Source: JAUIAI01 sp045106815 (GTDB taxonomy: Bacteria; Pseudomonadota; Gammaproteobacteria; Burkholderiales; Burkholderiaceae_E). Taken from it: a DNA stretch of 64,000 nucleotides. Each line of letters opens with the position of its first letter. Positions within the stretch are counted from its first letter, which is position 1. The translations under genes and the position numbers were made by a program. Positions 18,251 to 26,624 of this stretch are shown here, piece after piece. The notes under the pieces are model-generated. The model was not told the origin of the DNA. It did not search any database and saw nothing but the letters and a program-made list of their open reading frames with translations. The DNA lies in contig JBGCFG010000024.1 of NCBI GenBank assembly GCA_045106815.1, positions 124,001-188,000 on the forward strand, in the 5' to 3' direction.

Positions 18251-19051
18251 TTGACTGACCCAGACAAAAAACCAGAGCCGCATATGACAACAAGCAACGT
18301 GCAAGACAACAGCCCGTATGAAAAACCCATCGTTGCAGTCACGGGTGCGAGTCGCGGCATAGGGCATGCCATCGTAAAAGCATTCCATGTTTCAGGTTGG
18401 GAGGTGTTCACGCTCGCCAGGACGCCATTTTCGAATGTTTGTCCATGGGCAGAAGGGATTGTGAAGCACATTGAGGTTGATCTACACAGCGAAGCATCGA
18501 TTCGCGATGCTGCCACGACACTGAGGGGGCGGCTCGGTTCTCGCGGTCTAAATGCACTGGTAAACAATGCAGGCATGTCACCGAAGGCTGACGATGGAGG
18601 CCGCTTGTCAGCGACTGAAACCTCTATTGAGGTTTTCAAGGATGTCCAGACGGTGAATCTGATAGCCCCGCTGATGTTGACCGAACAACTCCTTGAACAA
18701 CTTAAAGTGGTTCAAGGGTCAGTTGTTAACGTCACCTCGATTGCTGGGTCACAAATTCATCCGTTTGCTGGGGCCGCCTATGCAATTTCCAAAGCTGGCC
18801 TGTCGGCGTTGACGCGCGAGCTCGCTTACGAGTTAGGCGATACGGGCGTGCGTGTTAACGCTGTCTCCCCAGGTGAAATCGCAACCTCAATCTTGTCAGC
18901 GGGCACTGAAGAAATTGTCGAGCGTGACGTTCCCATGAAACGAATGGGGAGCCCCGAGGAAGTCGCTGAGGTGGTCACATTCCTTTGTAGTGCCAAAGCA
19001 TCTTACGTGACCGGCGCAGAAATTCCGATTAATGGTGGGCAACATGTATAG
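18251..19051 (+). CDS. Short-chain dehydrogenase/reductase
   Basis: The SDR has the cofactor motif TGASRGIG (residues 31-38 from the TTG start), NNAG (105-108), catalytic Ser163, Tyr177 and Lys181, and a C-terminal GAEIPINGGQ ending. The start is uncertain: TTG at 18251 or ATG at 18284, 11 residues in. The gene begins 6 bp after the tautomerase stop, so they are probably cotranscribed. The substrate is not known. Confidence 0.9.
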   Translation: MTDPDKKPEPHMTTSNVQDNSPYEKPIVAVTGASRGIGHAIVKAFHVSGWEVFTLARTPFSNVCPWAEGIVKHIEVDLHSEASIRDAATTLRGRLGSRGLNALVNNAGMSPKADDGGRLSATETSIEVFKDVQTVNLIAPLMLTEQLLEQLKVVQGSVVNVTSIAGSQIHPFAGAAYAISKAGLSALTRELAYELGDTGVRVNAVSPGEIATSILSAGTEEIVERDVPMKRMGSPEEVAEVVTFLCSAKASYVTGAEIPINGGQHV

Positions 19052-19145
19052 CTCAGCAGTGATTGCAAAGGCTAAGTCTGCTCAGTGAGTTCGCTCTGGG
19101 TGCCAGGCAATGGTGATCTTATGACTCTACCGGTAAACTCAAACC

Positions 19146-20093
19146 ATGAAAGCGCCCAGTCCCATTCCGCACCTGTCTGAAGACTTGCTAATCAGTCTTA
19201 ACATCGACACTCAAGACATCATTGCGATGATGGAGACCGTTATCCGGGGTGGTGAGGCCGGTACGGTGTGGAGTGCGCCCAAGTCTTTTATGACGCCGCC
19301 GGACGGCCGTTATGTTATGGCGACTCTCGCGGCGATAGATGAGCCCCCGCTGGTGGTGACGAAATCCCTTGTCTTGAACGAACGCAATCTTGAGCAAGGC
19401 CTGCCGCAAATCAACGGACTTGTGAGCCTGCTTCATGGGCAAACGGGTCTGCCGGTTGCAACTGTTGACAACAATTGGGTAACAGCGGTGAGGACGGCCG
19501 GTTTGAGTGCTGTTGCAGCTAAGTACATGGCCAACGAAAACGCCGCTTCAATTGGGTTTATTGGCGCCGGTGTGCAGGCGCAAAGCCATCTCGATGCGTT
19601 CAAGGCGATGTTTCCGCTCGAGCGGGTCAAGATATTTGGCCGTGGACAAAAGAATATTGATCGCCTTGCTGCGTCAGCGACCAATGCGGGGTTAAAAGTT
19701 CAGGTGTGCGAGACAGCACAGCAGGCGCTGGAGGAGGTTGCGCTTGCTGTTACCTCGGTGACCCATACAGGCGTGAGTGGTCCCTTTCTGCGAGCCAACT
19801 GGCTTTCACCTGGTGCGTTTGTCTCGGCCGTTGATCTGGGTGTGCCGTGGCATAAAGAAAGCTTCAGCGTGCTGGACAAACTTGCCGTTGACGATCTTAA
19901 ACAAGAGGCTGCACTACCCAACAAGCTGGCCGATCCCGCTCACGTGCATGGTGATCTGGCAGATCTTGTCCATGGCCGCGTAAAGGGCAGGGCAAATGCG
20001 CAGGATCGCACGGCGTTTGTATTCAGAGGGCACGCACTGGGTGATCTGGCGCTTGCTGTGCTCGCCTATCAGCGCTTCAGCGGGCATGCATAG
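19146..20093 (+). CDS. Ornithine cyclodeaminase/mu-crystallin family protein
   Basis: This 315-residue protein has the family pattern: substrate-binding TKSL (72-75) and DNNWVTAVRTAGLSAVAAKY (108-127), then a nucleotide-binding GFIGAGVQAQSH loop. Family members include ornithine cyclodeaminase, ketimine reductases and alanine dehydrogenase-like enzymes, so I leave the reaction open. It lies 94 bp downstream of the SDR gene and may be the last gene of the TetR operon or have its own promoter. Confidence 0.88.
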   Translation: MKAPSPIPHLSEDLLISLNIDTQDIIAMMETVIRGGEAGTVWSAPKSFMTPPDGRYVMATLAAIDEPPLVVTKSLVLNERNLEQGLPQINGLVSLLHGQTGLPVATVDNNWVTAVRTAGLSAVAAKYMANENAASIGFIGAGVQAQSHLDAFKAMFPLERVKIFGRGQKNIDRLAASATNAGLKVQVCETAQQALEEVALAVTSVTHTGVSGPFLRANWLSPGAFVSAVDLGVPWHKESFSVLDKLAVDDLKQEAALPNKLADPAHVHGDLADLVHGRVKGRANAQDRTAFVFRGHALGDLALAVLAYQRFSGHA

Positions 20094-20380
20094 GTCAGAA
20101 TTTCTTCTCACTCAATCCGATTAGGCCGTATTTAGCATAGCGCCAGGGCTGCATGTATCAATCGTAAAAAAGTGGCTCCGCATGTATAGAACGTCGATTT
20201 AGATCGTCGCCTATGCGAACCTTGCGCGCTGATGAGTCTGGCAAAGAGTCTTGTAAAGAGGCTCATAAAAACCAACCCCAGACCTAAGCCACGAGGGAGA
20301 AATGCGGGAAGCTTTTGGACGGTTTGTGCCGTCACATTCACAAGGTTGTTTCGTGCGCTCTATGTGCAAAGGTCACTAGG

Positions 20381-20871
20381 GTGAGCGATCTAAACAGCTT
20401 GGCCGCGGAGATGGCCGAAGACGTTCGGGCGGCCGATCGGATATATCCATCCGGCGTGACCCGCGCCGGACCACCGCGCACGGCATTGATCACAGGAGCG
20501 AGTGGATTTCTGAGGCGGTTCGTTATCCGAAGTCTGCTCCGCAAAACTGGCGCGATTTTGTATCAGCGATCAATCAATACGGCTGCCCGGTTCGACTCGA
20601 GCCCAACGAGCAGTGGATGTCGACTGTCTTGACCAACCGAGATCGAATGGGAAAGCGCTTATACGTTTACCGCCGCTTCTTTCAGGCGAACAGAGCCGGC
20701 GAGCGGCCCTATGAGAGCTACCTGCAAAGTAGCGACCGTCGCGTATCGAGCGCCAGGAGCCAACAAGCTTTAAGTCAGATGGGTCTAACGATTCCCGAGC
20801 TTTCGGCTGAACTGGTGTTGCGATACCTCGACTTCTATCAAACGGCCGGTCTGCTAAAGCGCAGCAATTAG
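20381..20871 (+). pseudogene. Relic of a thioester reductase (NAD-binding C-terminal domain)
   Basis: Two frames carry separated pieces of what looks like a carboxylic-acid-reductase or NRPS-type thioester reductase domain. The first (frame of 20381) gives a linker with EDVRAADRIYP followed by RTALITGASGFL, the N-terminal NAD(P)-binding Rossmann motif. Soon after, the other frame takes over and gives FVSAINQYGCPVRLEPNEQW and a C-terminal helical segment to the stop at 20871. The central part, several hundred residues in intact proteins, is missing. I read it as one gene reduced by an internal deletion with frameshift. The family call rests on short motifs. Confidence 0.45.
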
Positions 20872-20904
20872 GTGGACTGACTGGCCGCGCTTTAGTGCTG
20901 ACCA

Positions 20905-21798
20905 TCACCCTTGGGCGGGCGCTGTTTTTACCCGGCTTTCGCGATACAGCAGATACAAGCCACTACCAACGACAATGGCGCTGCCCAGTACAACAGACCA
21001 CCTGGGCACATCACCAAAGACCAAATAACCGATGGCGACCGCCCAGAAAATCTGAAAATACTGAAAAGGTGCAAGGGTAGAGGCTGGCGCGTAGCGAAAT
21101 GAAGCGGCCAGGCAATAGTGGCCATAAGCGCCTACCGCGCCAAGGCCAACCAGAAGCGCCCACTGGCCGAGTGTTTCGGGCCACTGCCAGGACCATAGCG
21201 CCACCGGCGCCAGTACGATTGCCGTGCCCAGCCCAGACAGAAATTGCGTAACGGCCGGCCTGTCGGTTGCGGCGAGCTTGCGCGAGACCATACTAAACAC
21301 CGCGATCATGAAGGCAATGCCTAGTGGGAGAAGCATGGCTGGCTTAAAGCTGCCACTCCCGGGCTGCAAAATCACCAGCACGCCAATAAAACCGGTCAGG
21401 ATGGCGAGCCAACGTCCTAAATCGAGCTGCTCGTTTAGCCATAGCCACCCCAGCGCGGCAATGAGCAAAGGGGCAAGAAACATGATCGAGCCGGTTTCCG
21501 CGAGTTGCAAAGTTTGGAGCGCATAGAAATTCATGCAAGTCATTGCGCCCATCAGGAAGGCTCTTAGAGCTTGTAGGCCGGGGTGCTTGGTTCGAAAAAG
21601 TCTTTGCTTATAGGTAGGCCCCAACACAACAAGCGACAACAAAACATGCACAGCAAAGCGTAGCCAGACGACCTGCAACACAGGCAGGTACAGCGTCAGG
21701 TATTTGCCCAGGCCATCCAGGATGGCAAACAGCAACACGGCGAGCGAGGCCAGACCAATGCCAAGCAGCCGGTTTTTAGCGTTGTCTTGATGAAGCAA
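20905..21798 (-). CDS. EamA/DMT-family transporter
   Basis: This 297-residue inner-membrane protein has about ten hydrophobic helices in two homologous halves, typical of the drug/metabolite transporter superfamily (EamA repeat). The first half ends with LAETGSIMFLAPLLIAALGWL, the second with APFQYFQIFWAVAIGYLVFGD. The export substrate cannot be predicted; many relatives export amino acids or metabolites. It is divergent from the HAD gene, with about 110 bp between. Confidence 0.88.
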   Translation of the reverse strand: MLHQDNAKNRLLGIGLASLAVLLFAILDGLGKYLTLYLPVLQVVWLRFAVHVLLSLVVLGPTYKQRLFRTKHPGLQALRAFLMGAMTCMNFYALQTLQLAETGSIMFLAPLLIAALGWLWLNEQLDLGRWLAILTGFIGVLVILQPGSGSFKPAMLLPLGIAFMIAVFSMVSRKLAATDRPAVTQFLSGLGTAIVLAPVALWSWQWPETLGQWALLVGLGAVGAYGHYCLAASFRYAPASTLAPFQYFQIFWAVAIGYLVFGDVPRWSVVLGSAIVVGSGLYLLYRESRVKTAPAQG

Positions 21799-21909
21799 GA
21801 AAGGGTGCCGAAAAGAAGGAATGACCGGCCAACTCGTTGGGCTGGTGCCGGGCTGGCATGATAGCGCTAGTCAGGCCCAGTGGCCCAACCCTGCAGGAGT
21901 GCGTTGAAC

Positions 21910-22629
21910 ATGCAAGATCTGAAAGACATTAAGGCTCTTACCCTGGACACCGGGGGCACTATTCTCGATTGGCATACGGGTTTTTCATCTGTGTTGTCGG
22001 CGCTGGGGGAAAAGCATCAGCTCGATCACGACTGGACGACGATTACCAATGAGTTTCGCCGCGAATCACTTGGCAAGATGGTGAATCTGGGTGAGCACGA
22101 GCCACCGGCTTACAACTTTGATGGTGCCCATCAAAGCGCCCTTGATGAGGTGTTGGCGAGCCATGGCATCTCGGTATTTACACCGGAAGAGCGGCGTCTG
22201 GTTTGGTGGGACACACCGCATGGACTCAAGTGCTGGCCAGATTTTCCGCCAGCTATCCCGCGGTTGCGAAGCAAGTACATCTGCGCCTCGTTCACCCTGC
22301 TAAGTGTTCGTTTGATTGTCGATACGGCTCGGCGCAATAACCTTAGCTGGGATGCAGTGATCTCGTGCGAGATGATAGGCAAGTACAAGATCCTGCCAGA
22401 GGCTTATCTCACCGCCGCAAAGCTCTTGCAATTTGATCCTGGCGAGATTTGCATGGTGGCTTGCCACAATTTTGATCTTGATGCGGCGCGGGCTGCCGGA
22501 TTCAGAACGGCCTTCGTGAGAAGGCCGCTTGAATGGGGTCCGGCCGGACCGCCAGACCCTGACCCCAATCCAGCCTGCGATCTCGTGGTTGATACCTTTT
22601 TCGAGTTGGCAGACCGGCTGGGGTGTTAG
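21910..22629 (+). CDS. HAD-superfamily haloacid-dehalogenase-type hydrolase
   Basis: Start chosen at ATG 21910 (239 residues) after AGGAG; a TTG six bases earlier is also possible. The first motif ALTLDTGGTILDW has the nucleophilic Asp, resembling 2-haloacid dehalogenase II (usual DVFGTVVDW). A later CHNFDLDAARAAGFRTAFVRRPLEWG segment is the typical C-terminal acidic motif with the following Arg-rich loop. True dehalogenase activity is not assured. Confidence 0.78.
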   Translation: MQDLKDIKALTLDTGGTILDWHTGFSSVLSALGEKHQLDHDWTTITNEFRRESLGKMVNLGEHEPPAYNFDGAHQSALDEVLASHGISVFTPEERRLVWWDTPHGLKCWPDFPPAIPRLRSKYICASFTLLSVRLIVDTARRNNLSWDAVISCEMIGKYKILPEAYLTAAKLLQFDPGEICMVACHNFDLDAARAAGFRTAFVRRPLEWGPAGPPDPDPNPACDLVVDTFFELADRLGC

Positions 22630-22642
22630 GCTTGGGGGCTAA

Positions 22643-22834
22643 TTAGCAGGCCTCGCACTCAACCTGGCGGCCGGTGTTGTTAGCGGCATTTGCCTTCGCT
22701 GCGCCAAACCAGGCGGTAAAGCGAGCGAAGAGTTTGCGAACTTCTTCGCTGCGAAGGCGAGCGGCTTGACCACGATAAGCAAACACGTCTGCGTCGTTGC
22801 TGAACTGTGAGGTGCTGTTGAGATTCGTGTTCAT
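22643..22834 (-). CDS. Small protein of unknown function with C-terminal CEAC
   Basis: I choose the ATG at 22834 (63 residues) with AAAGGAC upstream in the AACACCATG context; the longer frame to 22993 would overlap the LysR start. The sequence is a single predicted helix with Arg/Leu-rich ARLRSEEVRKLFARFTAWFG, broadly like the small helical proteins related to DUF1127. It ends with VECEAC, an unusual cysteine pair. It lies divergent to the LysR gene. Function unknown. Confidence 0.5.
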   Translation of the reverse strand: MNTNLNSTSQFSNDADVFAYRGQAARLRSEEVRKLFARFTAWFGAAKANAANNTGRQVECEAC

Positions 22835-22957
22835 GGTGTTTGTCCTTTTAAAGTCGTTTCGGAGGAGGGGAGGAGTCTTTTTGTTTTGCTCCAGTGATAT
22901 GAACTTTAGCGATCTCGCCTTGACTCGGTAAGCCCCAAACAGGGAAAATGGCTTTGC

Positions 22958-23959
22958 ATGAGCCGCAAAACCAAATCTTCGCAAACGACCCAAATCAACC
23001 GTTCATCGGCGGTGGCCAACCGCTTGAGGGGGCATACCCCGAAGGATGGCCGGGTTGAGCCTCAAATGTCAGATCTGCACATCCTGGTGCGTGTTGCAGA
23101 GTTGGGCACTTTGTCTGCCGCAGCGCTGGAACGAGACGTACCGGTGTCGCAGATTTCTCGTGCCATTACCCGGTTAGAGTCGCTGTTCAAGGTCAAGCTG
23201 ATCAACCGCTCAACCCACGGTTTGACTGTCACCGGCGAAGGCGAGATGTTCCTGGCGCACGCGCGCAGAATGGTTGAGTCGCTGGATGATCTCTCCGCCG
23301 AGCTCGATACCCGCTCAGGTTCTCCTTCTGGTCTGGTGCGCCTGTCGGTCAGTCAGATCATGGCTGGCCTGCAGGTTATCCCGTCTATTCCAGAGCTAGT
23401 TGAACGCTATCCTGAACTACGGATCGAGGTGGTTGCAAACGACAATATGGTCGATCTTGCAACCGAGGGGATAGATCTTGCGCTTCGCACAACCATGGTT
23501 GCGAACGAAAACCTGGTAGCTCGGGAACTCGGCGAGTATGGCCGCTCCATTTATGCATCACCTCATTACCTGGAGCGCTACGGCACGCCAGAAACACCGG
23601 AGGAGTTGCGACGCCATAGATGTATTACGCTGGCTGTCAGCAACAGTGGCCTTAACAAATGGCGGTTTAAGACCGGTCGGAAAGTGAATGAAATGGCCAT
23701 CGATGGTTTTCACCGCGTTAACAATACGGCACTCGCACTGACCATGGCGATGTCCGGCATTGGCATTGTGAGATTGAACACCACACTGGTGGGCCCGGCA
23801 CTGGCCTCAGGCGGACTCGTCAAAATCCTCACGAAGTTTCAGGACCCTTCGCGATTCCCCATTTACGGGGTCATGCTTCCTGATCGCCATCGCCTGCCTA
23901 AAACCCGTGCCTGCCTTGAGCACTTTCAACGCGTGTTCAGCGCGCTTAAAACTGACTGA
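22958..23959 (+). CDS. LysR-family transcriptional regulator
   Basis: This 333-residue LysR regulator has an N-terminal extension of about 36 residues before the helix-turn-helix (LHILVRVAELGTLSAAALERDVPVSQISRAITRLE). An alternative start is ATG 23066. The effector domain follows (LVRLSVSQIMAGLQVIPSIPELVERYPELRIEVV). It is divergent from the small CEAC protein gene, which may be its target. Its 3' end overlaps the Ddl gene by 14 bp in convergent orientation. Confidence 0.9.
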   Translation: MSRKTKSSQTTQINRSSAVANRLRGHTPKDGRVEPQMSDLHILVRVAELGTLSAAALERDVPVSQISRAITRLESLFKVKLINRSTHGLTVTGEGEMFLAHARRMVESLDDLSAELDTRSGSPSGLVRLSVSQIMAGLQVIPSIPELVERYPELRIEVVANDNMVDLATEGIDLALRTTMVANENLVARELGEYGRSIYASPHYLERYGTPETPEELRRHRCITLAVSNSGLNKWRFKTGRKVNEMAIDGFHRVNNTALALTMAMSGIGIVRLNTTLVGPALASGGLVKILTKFQDPSRFPIYGVMLPDRHRLPKTRACLEHFQRVFSALKTD

Positions 23960-25076
23960 CTGGATCGGGCTGCCTGTCCTTGTTTGGAGGCTGAACCATT
24001 GGCGGCGGGGAGTCTTGATTGGCCGGTTGTTGTTGCCGCTCAAAAGCCTGTTGCTGTTGCGCGTAAGCCCGGTCGATGAGCCGCTCTAGCAAGTCGCTCG
24101 AGCTAACGCCACTCAGACTCATGAGCTTGGGAAAAAGGCTAATGTTAGTGAAGCCCGGTAGCGTATTGACTTCATTGACCAGTAGGCGCCCGTCAGGCCC
24201 TATGAAGAAGTCAACCCTTGCCATACCGTCCACTTCCAGCGCTTTGCAGGCGGCAATGGCTTGCACCTGTACAGACTGCCGGACGGGGGTGGGCAATTCG
24301 GCCGGGCAACAGGTGACGGTATGACTGTGCTGGTCATACTTTTCATGATAGCTATAGACGTCATTGTCGCTTGCCGGAATGATTTCTCCGGGTGCCGCCG
24401 CGAAGGGGTCGTCGGCAAGCAAGACTGCGCATTCAATCTCTCTGCCGCGAATAAAGCGCTCAATAATCACCTTGTCGTCAAAATTGAACGCGTGCGTTAG
24501 TGCTTGCCGGAGTTCTGGCTCATTCGAAACTCGGCTGACGCCGATGGATGAGCCCATGTTGGCGGGTTTGACGATCAGCGGCAGCCCGAGTTTGGAGACG
24601 AGCAAAGCATACGAAACCCCGTCACCTTGATGGAATGTTTGTGATGATGCCGTGGGTATGCCAGCCGCCCGCAATAGTCGCTTGGTGATGTCCTTGTCCA
24701 TACAAATGGCGCTGGACAAGAGGTTTGCGCCGACGCAGGCAAGGTTTGCGAGCTTGCACAAACCTTGCACGGACCCGTCTTCGCCATAGGGCCCATGCAG
24801 CATCGGAAAGACCACATCAACTGTCATCTTGATCCCCGGATTATCGGTCACCAGCAACTGACCCCGGCCGCCTGGCAGCAGGGTGATAGATGGCCAATAG
24901 CTTCTGGGTTCGGCAACGAACGGTGCGAGTCGCCAGACACCTGATAGATCAATTGCAATCAGCGTGACGTCGTACCCAGCTAAGCGGAGGTCGGCGTGGA
25001 CTTTCCTGGCCGAACGGACCGATACCGAATGCTCTGCAGATTGCCCACCGAACAGAAGGGCGACGCTCTTAGTCAT
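23946..25076 (-). CDS. ddl: D-alanine--D-alanine ligase with Gln/Pro-rich C-terminal tail
   Basis: This ATP-grasp ligase joins two D-alanines for the peptidoglycan precursor. Visible motifs are FGGQSAEHSVSV (residues 9-20), a KPANMGSSIGVSRV ATP-binding segment, YSYHEKY with the Tyr typical of D-Ala rather than D-lactate specificity, and LVNEVNTLPGFTNISLFPKL. The last 40 or so residues (Gln-rich QQQQAFERQQQ, then Pro-rich) are an unusual tail beyond the normal end. It is not in a cell-wall cluster here, so it may be a second copy or an isolated ddlA-type gene. Confidence 0.92.
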   Translation of the reverse strand: MTKSVALLFGGQSAEHSVSVRSARKVHADLRLAGYDVTLIAIDLSGVWRLAPFVAEPRSYWPSITLLPGGRGQLLVTDNPGIKMTVDVVFPMLHGPYGEDGSVQGLCKLANLACVGANLLSSAICMDKDITKRLLRAAGIPTASSQTFHQGDGVSYALLVSKLGLPLIVKPANMGSSIGVSRVSNEPELRQALTHAFNFDDKVIIERFIRGREIECAVLLADDPFAAAPGEIIPASDNDVYSYHEKYDQHSHTVTCCPAELPTPVRQSVQVQAIAACKALEVDGMARVDFFIGPDGRLLVNEVNTLPGFTNISLFPKLMSLSGVSSSDLLERLIDRAYAQQQQAFERQQQPANQDSPPPMVQPPNKDRQPDPVSQF

Positions 25077-25194
25077 GATTCGCCTGCACGTTAGTTAACA
25101 GGCATTGAGTTTAAGGAGCAGATCTGGCGATTCGCAGACTCAAAAGTGGCGAAATGATGACAATCCCCACCGAAAGGCGGGCTGCTTGACCAAT

Positions 25195-25836
25195 CTAAAC
25201 CTGAGCGAAGTCTCCCGTGAACGAGCCGCGAGCCGTCTGGCCATTCTCGAGTTCGAATTGAAAGTCCACTTTGTAGATGGCGCCAGATGGCTCAAGCGTG
25301 ATTGTGCCGCCGGTGACTGTCAGGAATTCGCCATCATCGCTTTTGACTGATCCGTCGCCGTTGAGATCAACCGCGAACTTGCCGTCCTTAAAGAAGAAAG
25401 TTTGAGCGAGTGCAGGGTCGTCTTCATCCGTGCCGCGTGGGACATAAGAGAAAGTGCCCCCTTGCAACTGACCGGTACCTGGTGAGTAGACATCTGCGTA
25501 GAACCAGATTGATGCGTTTCTGGCTCGCCATATCAAGCTTAGATTGCCTGTAATGGGTACTTGAACGGAATAGAACTCGCCGTTCGTGACGTTGAGTTGG
25601 CTGTTGGCATGGTTGTCATCCGGTCGGAACACTTCTTCCAGTCCTGCACTTAAAGGGTAGGTTTTACCGTCGTAAGACACCGTGTTGGTTGCGATGCCGC
25701 CGCCGTTGTCAGGCGGTTGTTGAGTGCCCGAGTCACCATCGCCGTCACCGTCCGTTCCACCTCCGCAAGCAAACATAACGGTTGCGAAAAGCAAGGCCAT
25801 TGCGGCGAGTGACAGACGAGTTGATTTGTTGGACAT
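25195..25836 (-). CDS. Secreted lipoprotein with EF-hand-like loop
   Basis: Start chosen at ATG 25836 (213 residues). A hydrophobic signal ends at VMFAC (Cys24), a weak lipobox, followed by a Gly/Asp linker (GGGTDGDGDGD) that would hold the protein outside the cytoplasmic membrane or on the outer membrane. The body is beta-rich. DLNGDGSVKSDD at residues 157-168 fits the 12-residue EF-hand/dockerin calcium loop (D-x-N-x-D-G). No family is recognised. Confidence 0.65.
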   Translation of the reverse strand: MSNKSTRLSLAAMALLFATVMFACGGGTDGDGDGDSGTQQPPDNGGGIATNTVSYDGKTYPLSAGLEEVFRPDDNHANSQLNVTNGEFYSVQVPITGNLSLIWRARNASIWFYADVYSPGTGQLQGGTFSYVPRGTDEDDPALAQTFFFKDGKFAVDLNGDGSVKSDDGEFLTVTGGTITLEPSGAIYKVDFQFELENGQTARGSFTGDFAQV

Positions 25837-25979
25837 GCAATTACCTTTGGTGATAAACATTGGTTCGGAGCCTGGCGTCGAAACCTTTTACAGGTGTGTT
25901 CTTATCGCAGGATCACGCCCTGTAATGTACACAGTCAGCGCTTGTGAAATTTTCATCCACTCACTTCAGGAAGCCTCGT

Positions 25980-26618
25980 TTGATTGACTCTGCAACCCTC
26001 TTGATCTTCGTGGGCGCAGTTGTGTTGCTCGTGATCACGCCTGGCCCCGATATGGCCTTTATGCTTGCAAGAACGATTGCTCAAGGCAGGCGGGCTGGCG
26101 CCCTGGCAGCGGTCGGCATAAATGCCGGCGCGTATGTGCACGTGCTGGCTTCCGTGCTTGGGCTCACGGCCATTTTGGCGACTTCATCATGGGCATTCAC
26201 GGTGGTGAAATGGGTGGGCGCCGCGTATTTGATCTGGCTTGGTATTCAGGCATTTAGGGCGCCACCTATGACGCTTGCGATGGATGCCGGGCGCAGGCGC
26301 AGGATCAACCGATCAGCTATTTTTTGGCAGGGCCTTATTAGCGATGCACTCAATCCAAAGGTTGCGATCTTCTTCATGGCGTTCTTGCCGCAATTTGTTG
26401 ACCCTGGGAGCAACACAGTCTCAGTGACGGAGCAACTGCTTATGCTGGGCGTGACGTGCAATGTCATCGCCCTAGTAATCAACCTGATACTCATTCAGTT
26501 GGCCGGGCTAGCGACAGGGAGCCTGCGAAGCAACCAACGCGTCTCAGTGTGGCTCAATAGGCTAATGGGTACCGTCTTCATTGCCCTGGGCGTTCGGCTT
26601 GCACATGAAAGACTCTAG
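25980..26618 (+). CDS. LysE/RhtB-family amino-acid exporter
   Basis: The best start is TTG at 25980 (212 residues) with AGGAAG in front; a GTG at 25944 would add 12 unlike residues. The N-terminal motif LLIFVGAVVLLVITPGPDMAFMLAR is characteristic of the LysE/RhtB family, with a conserved TPGPD. About six membrane helices are present, and FWQGLISDALNPKVAIFFMAFLPQF matches the family middle. These proteins export amino acids or derivatives such as homoserine or threonine. Specificity unknown. Confidence 0.9.
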   Translation: MIDSATLLIFVGAVVLLVITPGPDMAFMLARTIAQGRRAGALAAVGINAGAYVHVLASVLGLTAILATSSWAFTVVKWVGAAYLIWLGIQAFRAPPMTLAMDAGRRRRINRSAIFWQGLISDALNPKVAIFFMAFLPQFVDPGSNTVSVTEQLLMLGVTCNVIALVINLILIQLAGLATGSLRSNQRVSVWLNRLMGTVFIALGVRLAHERL

Positions 26619-26624
26619 TACAAA

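Noticed and set aside
20230..20270. Sequence resembling a hammerhead ribozyme core (CTGATGAG)
   Set aside because: The required GAAA and flanking helices are not present at the right spacing.
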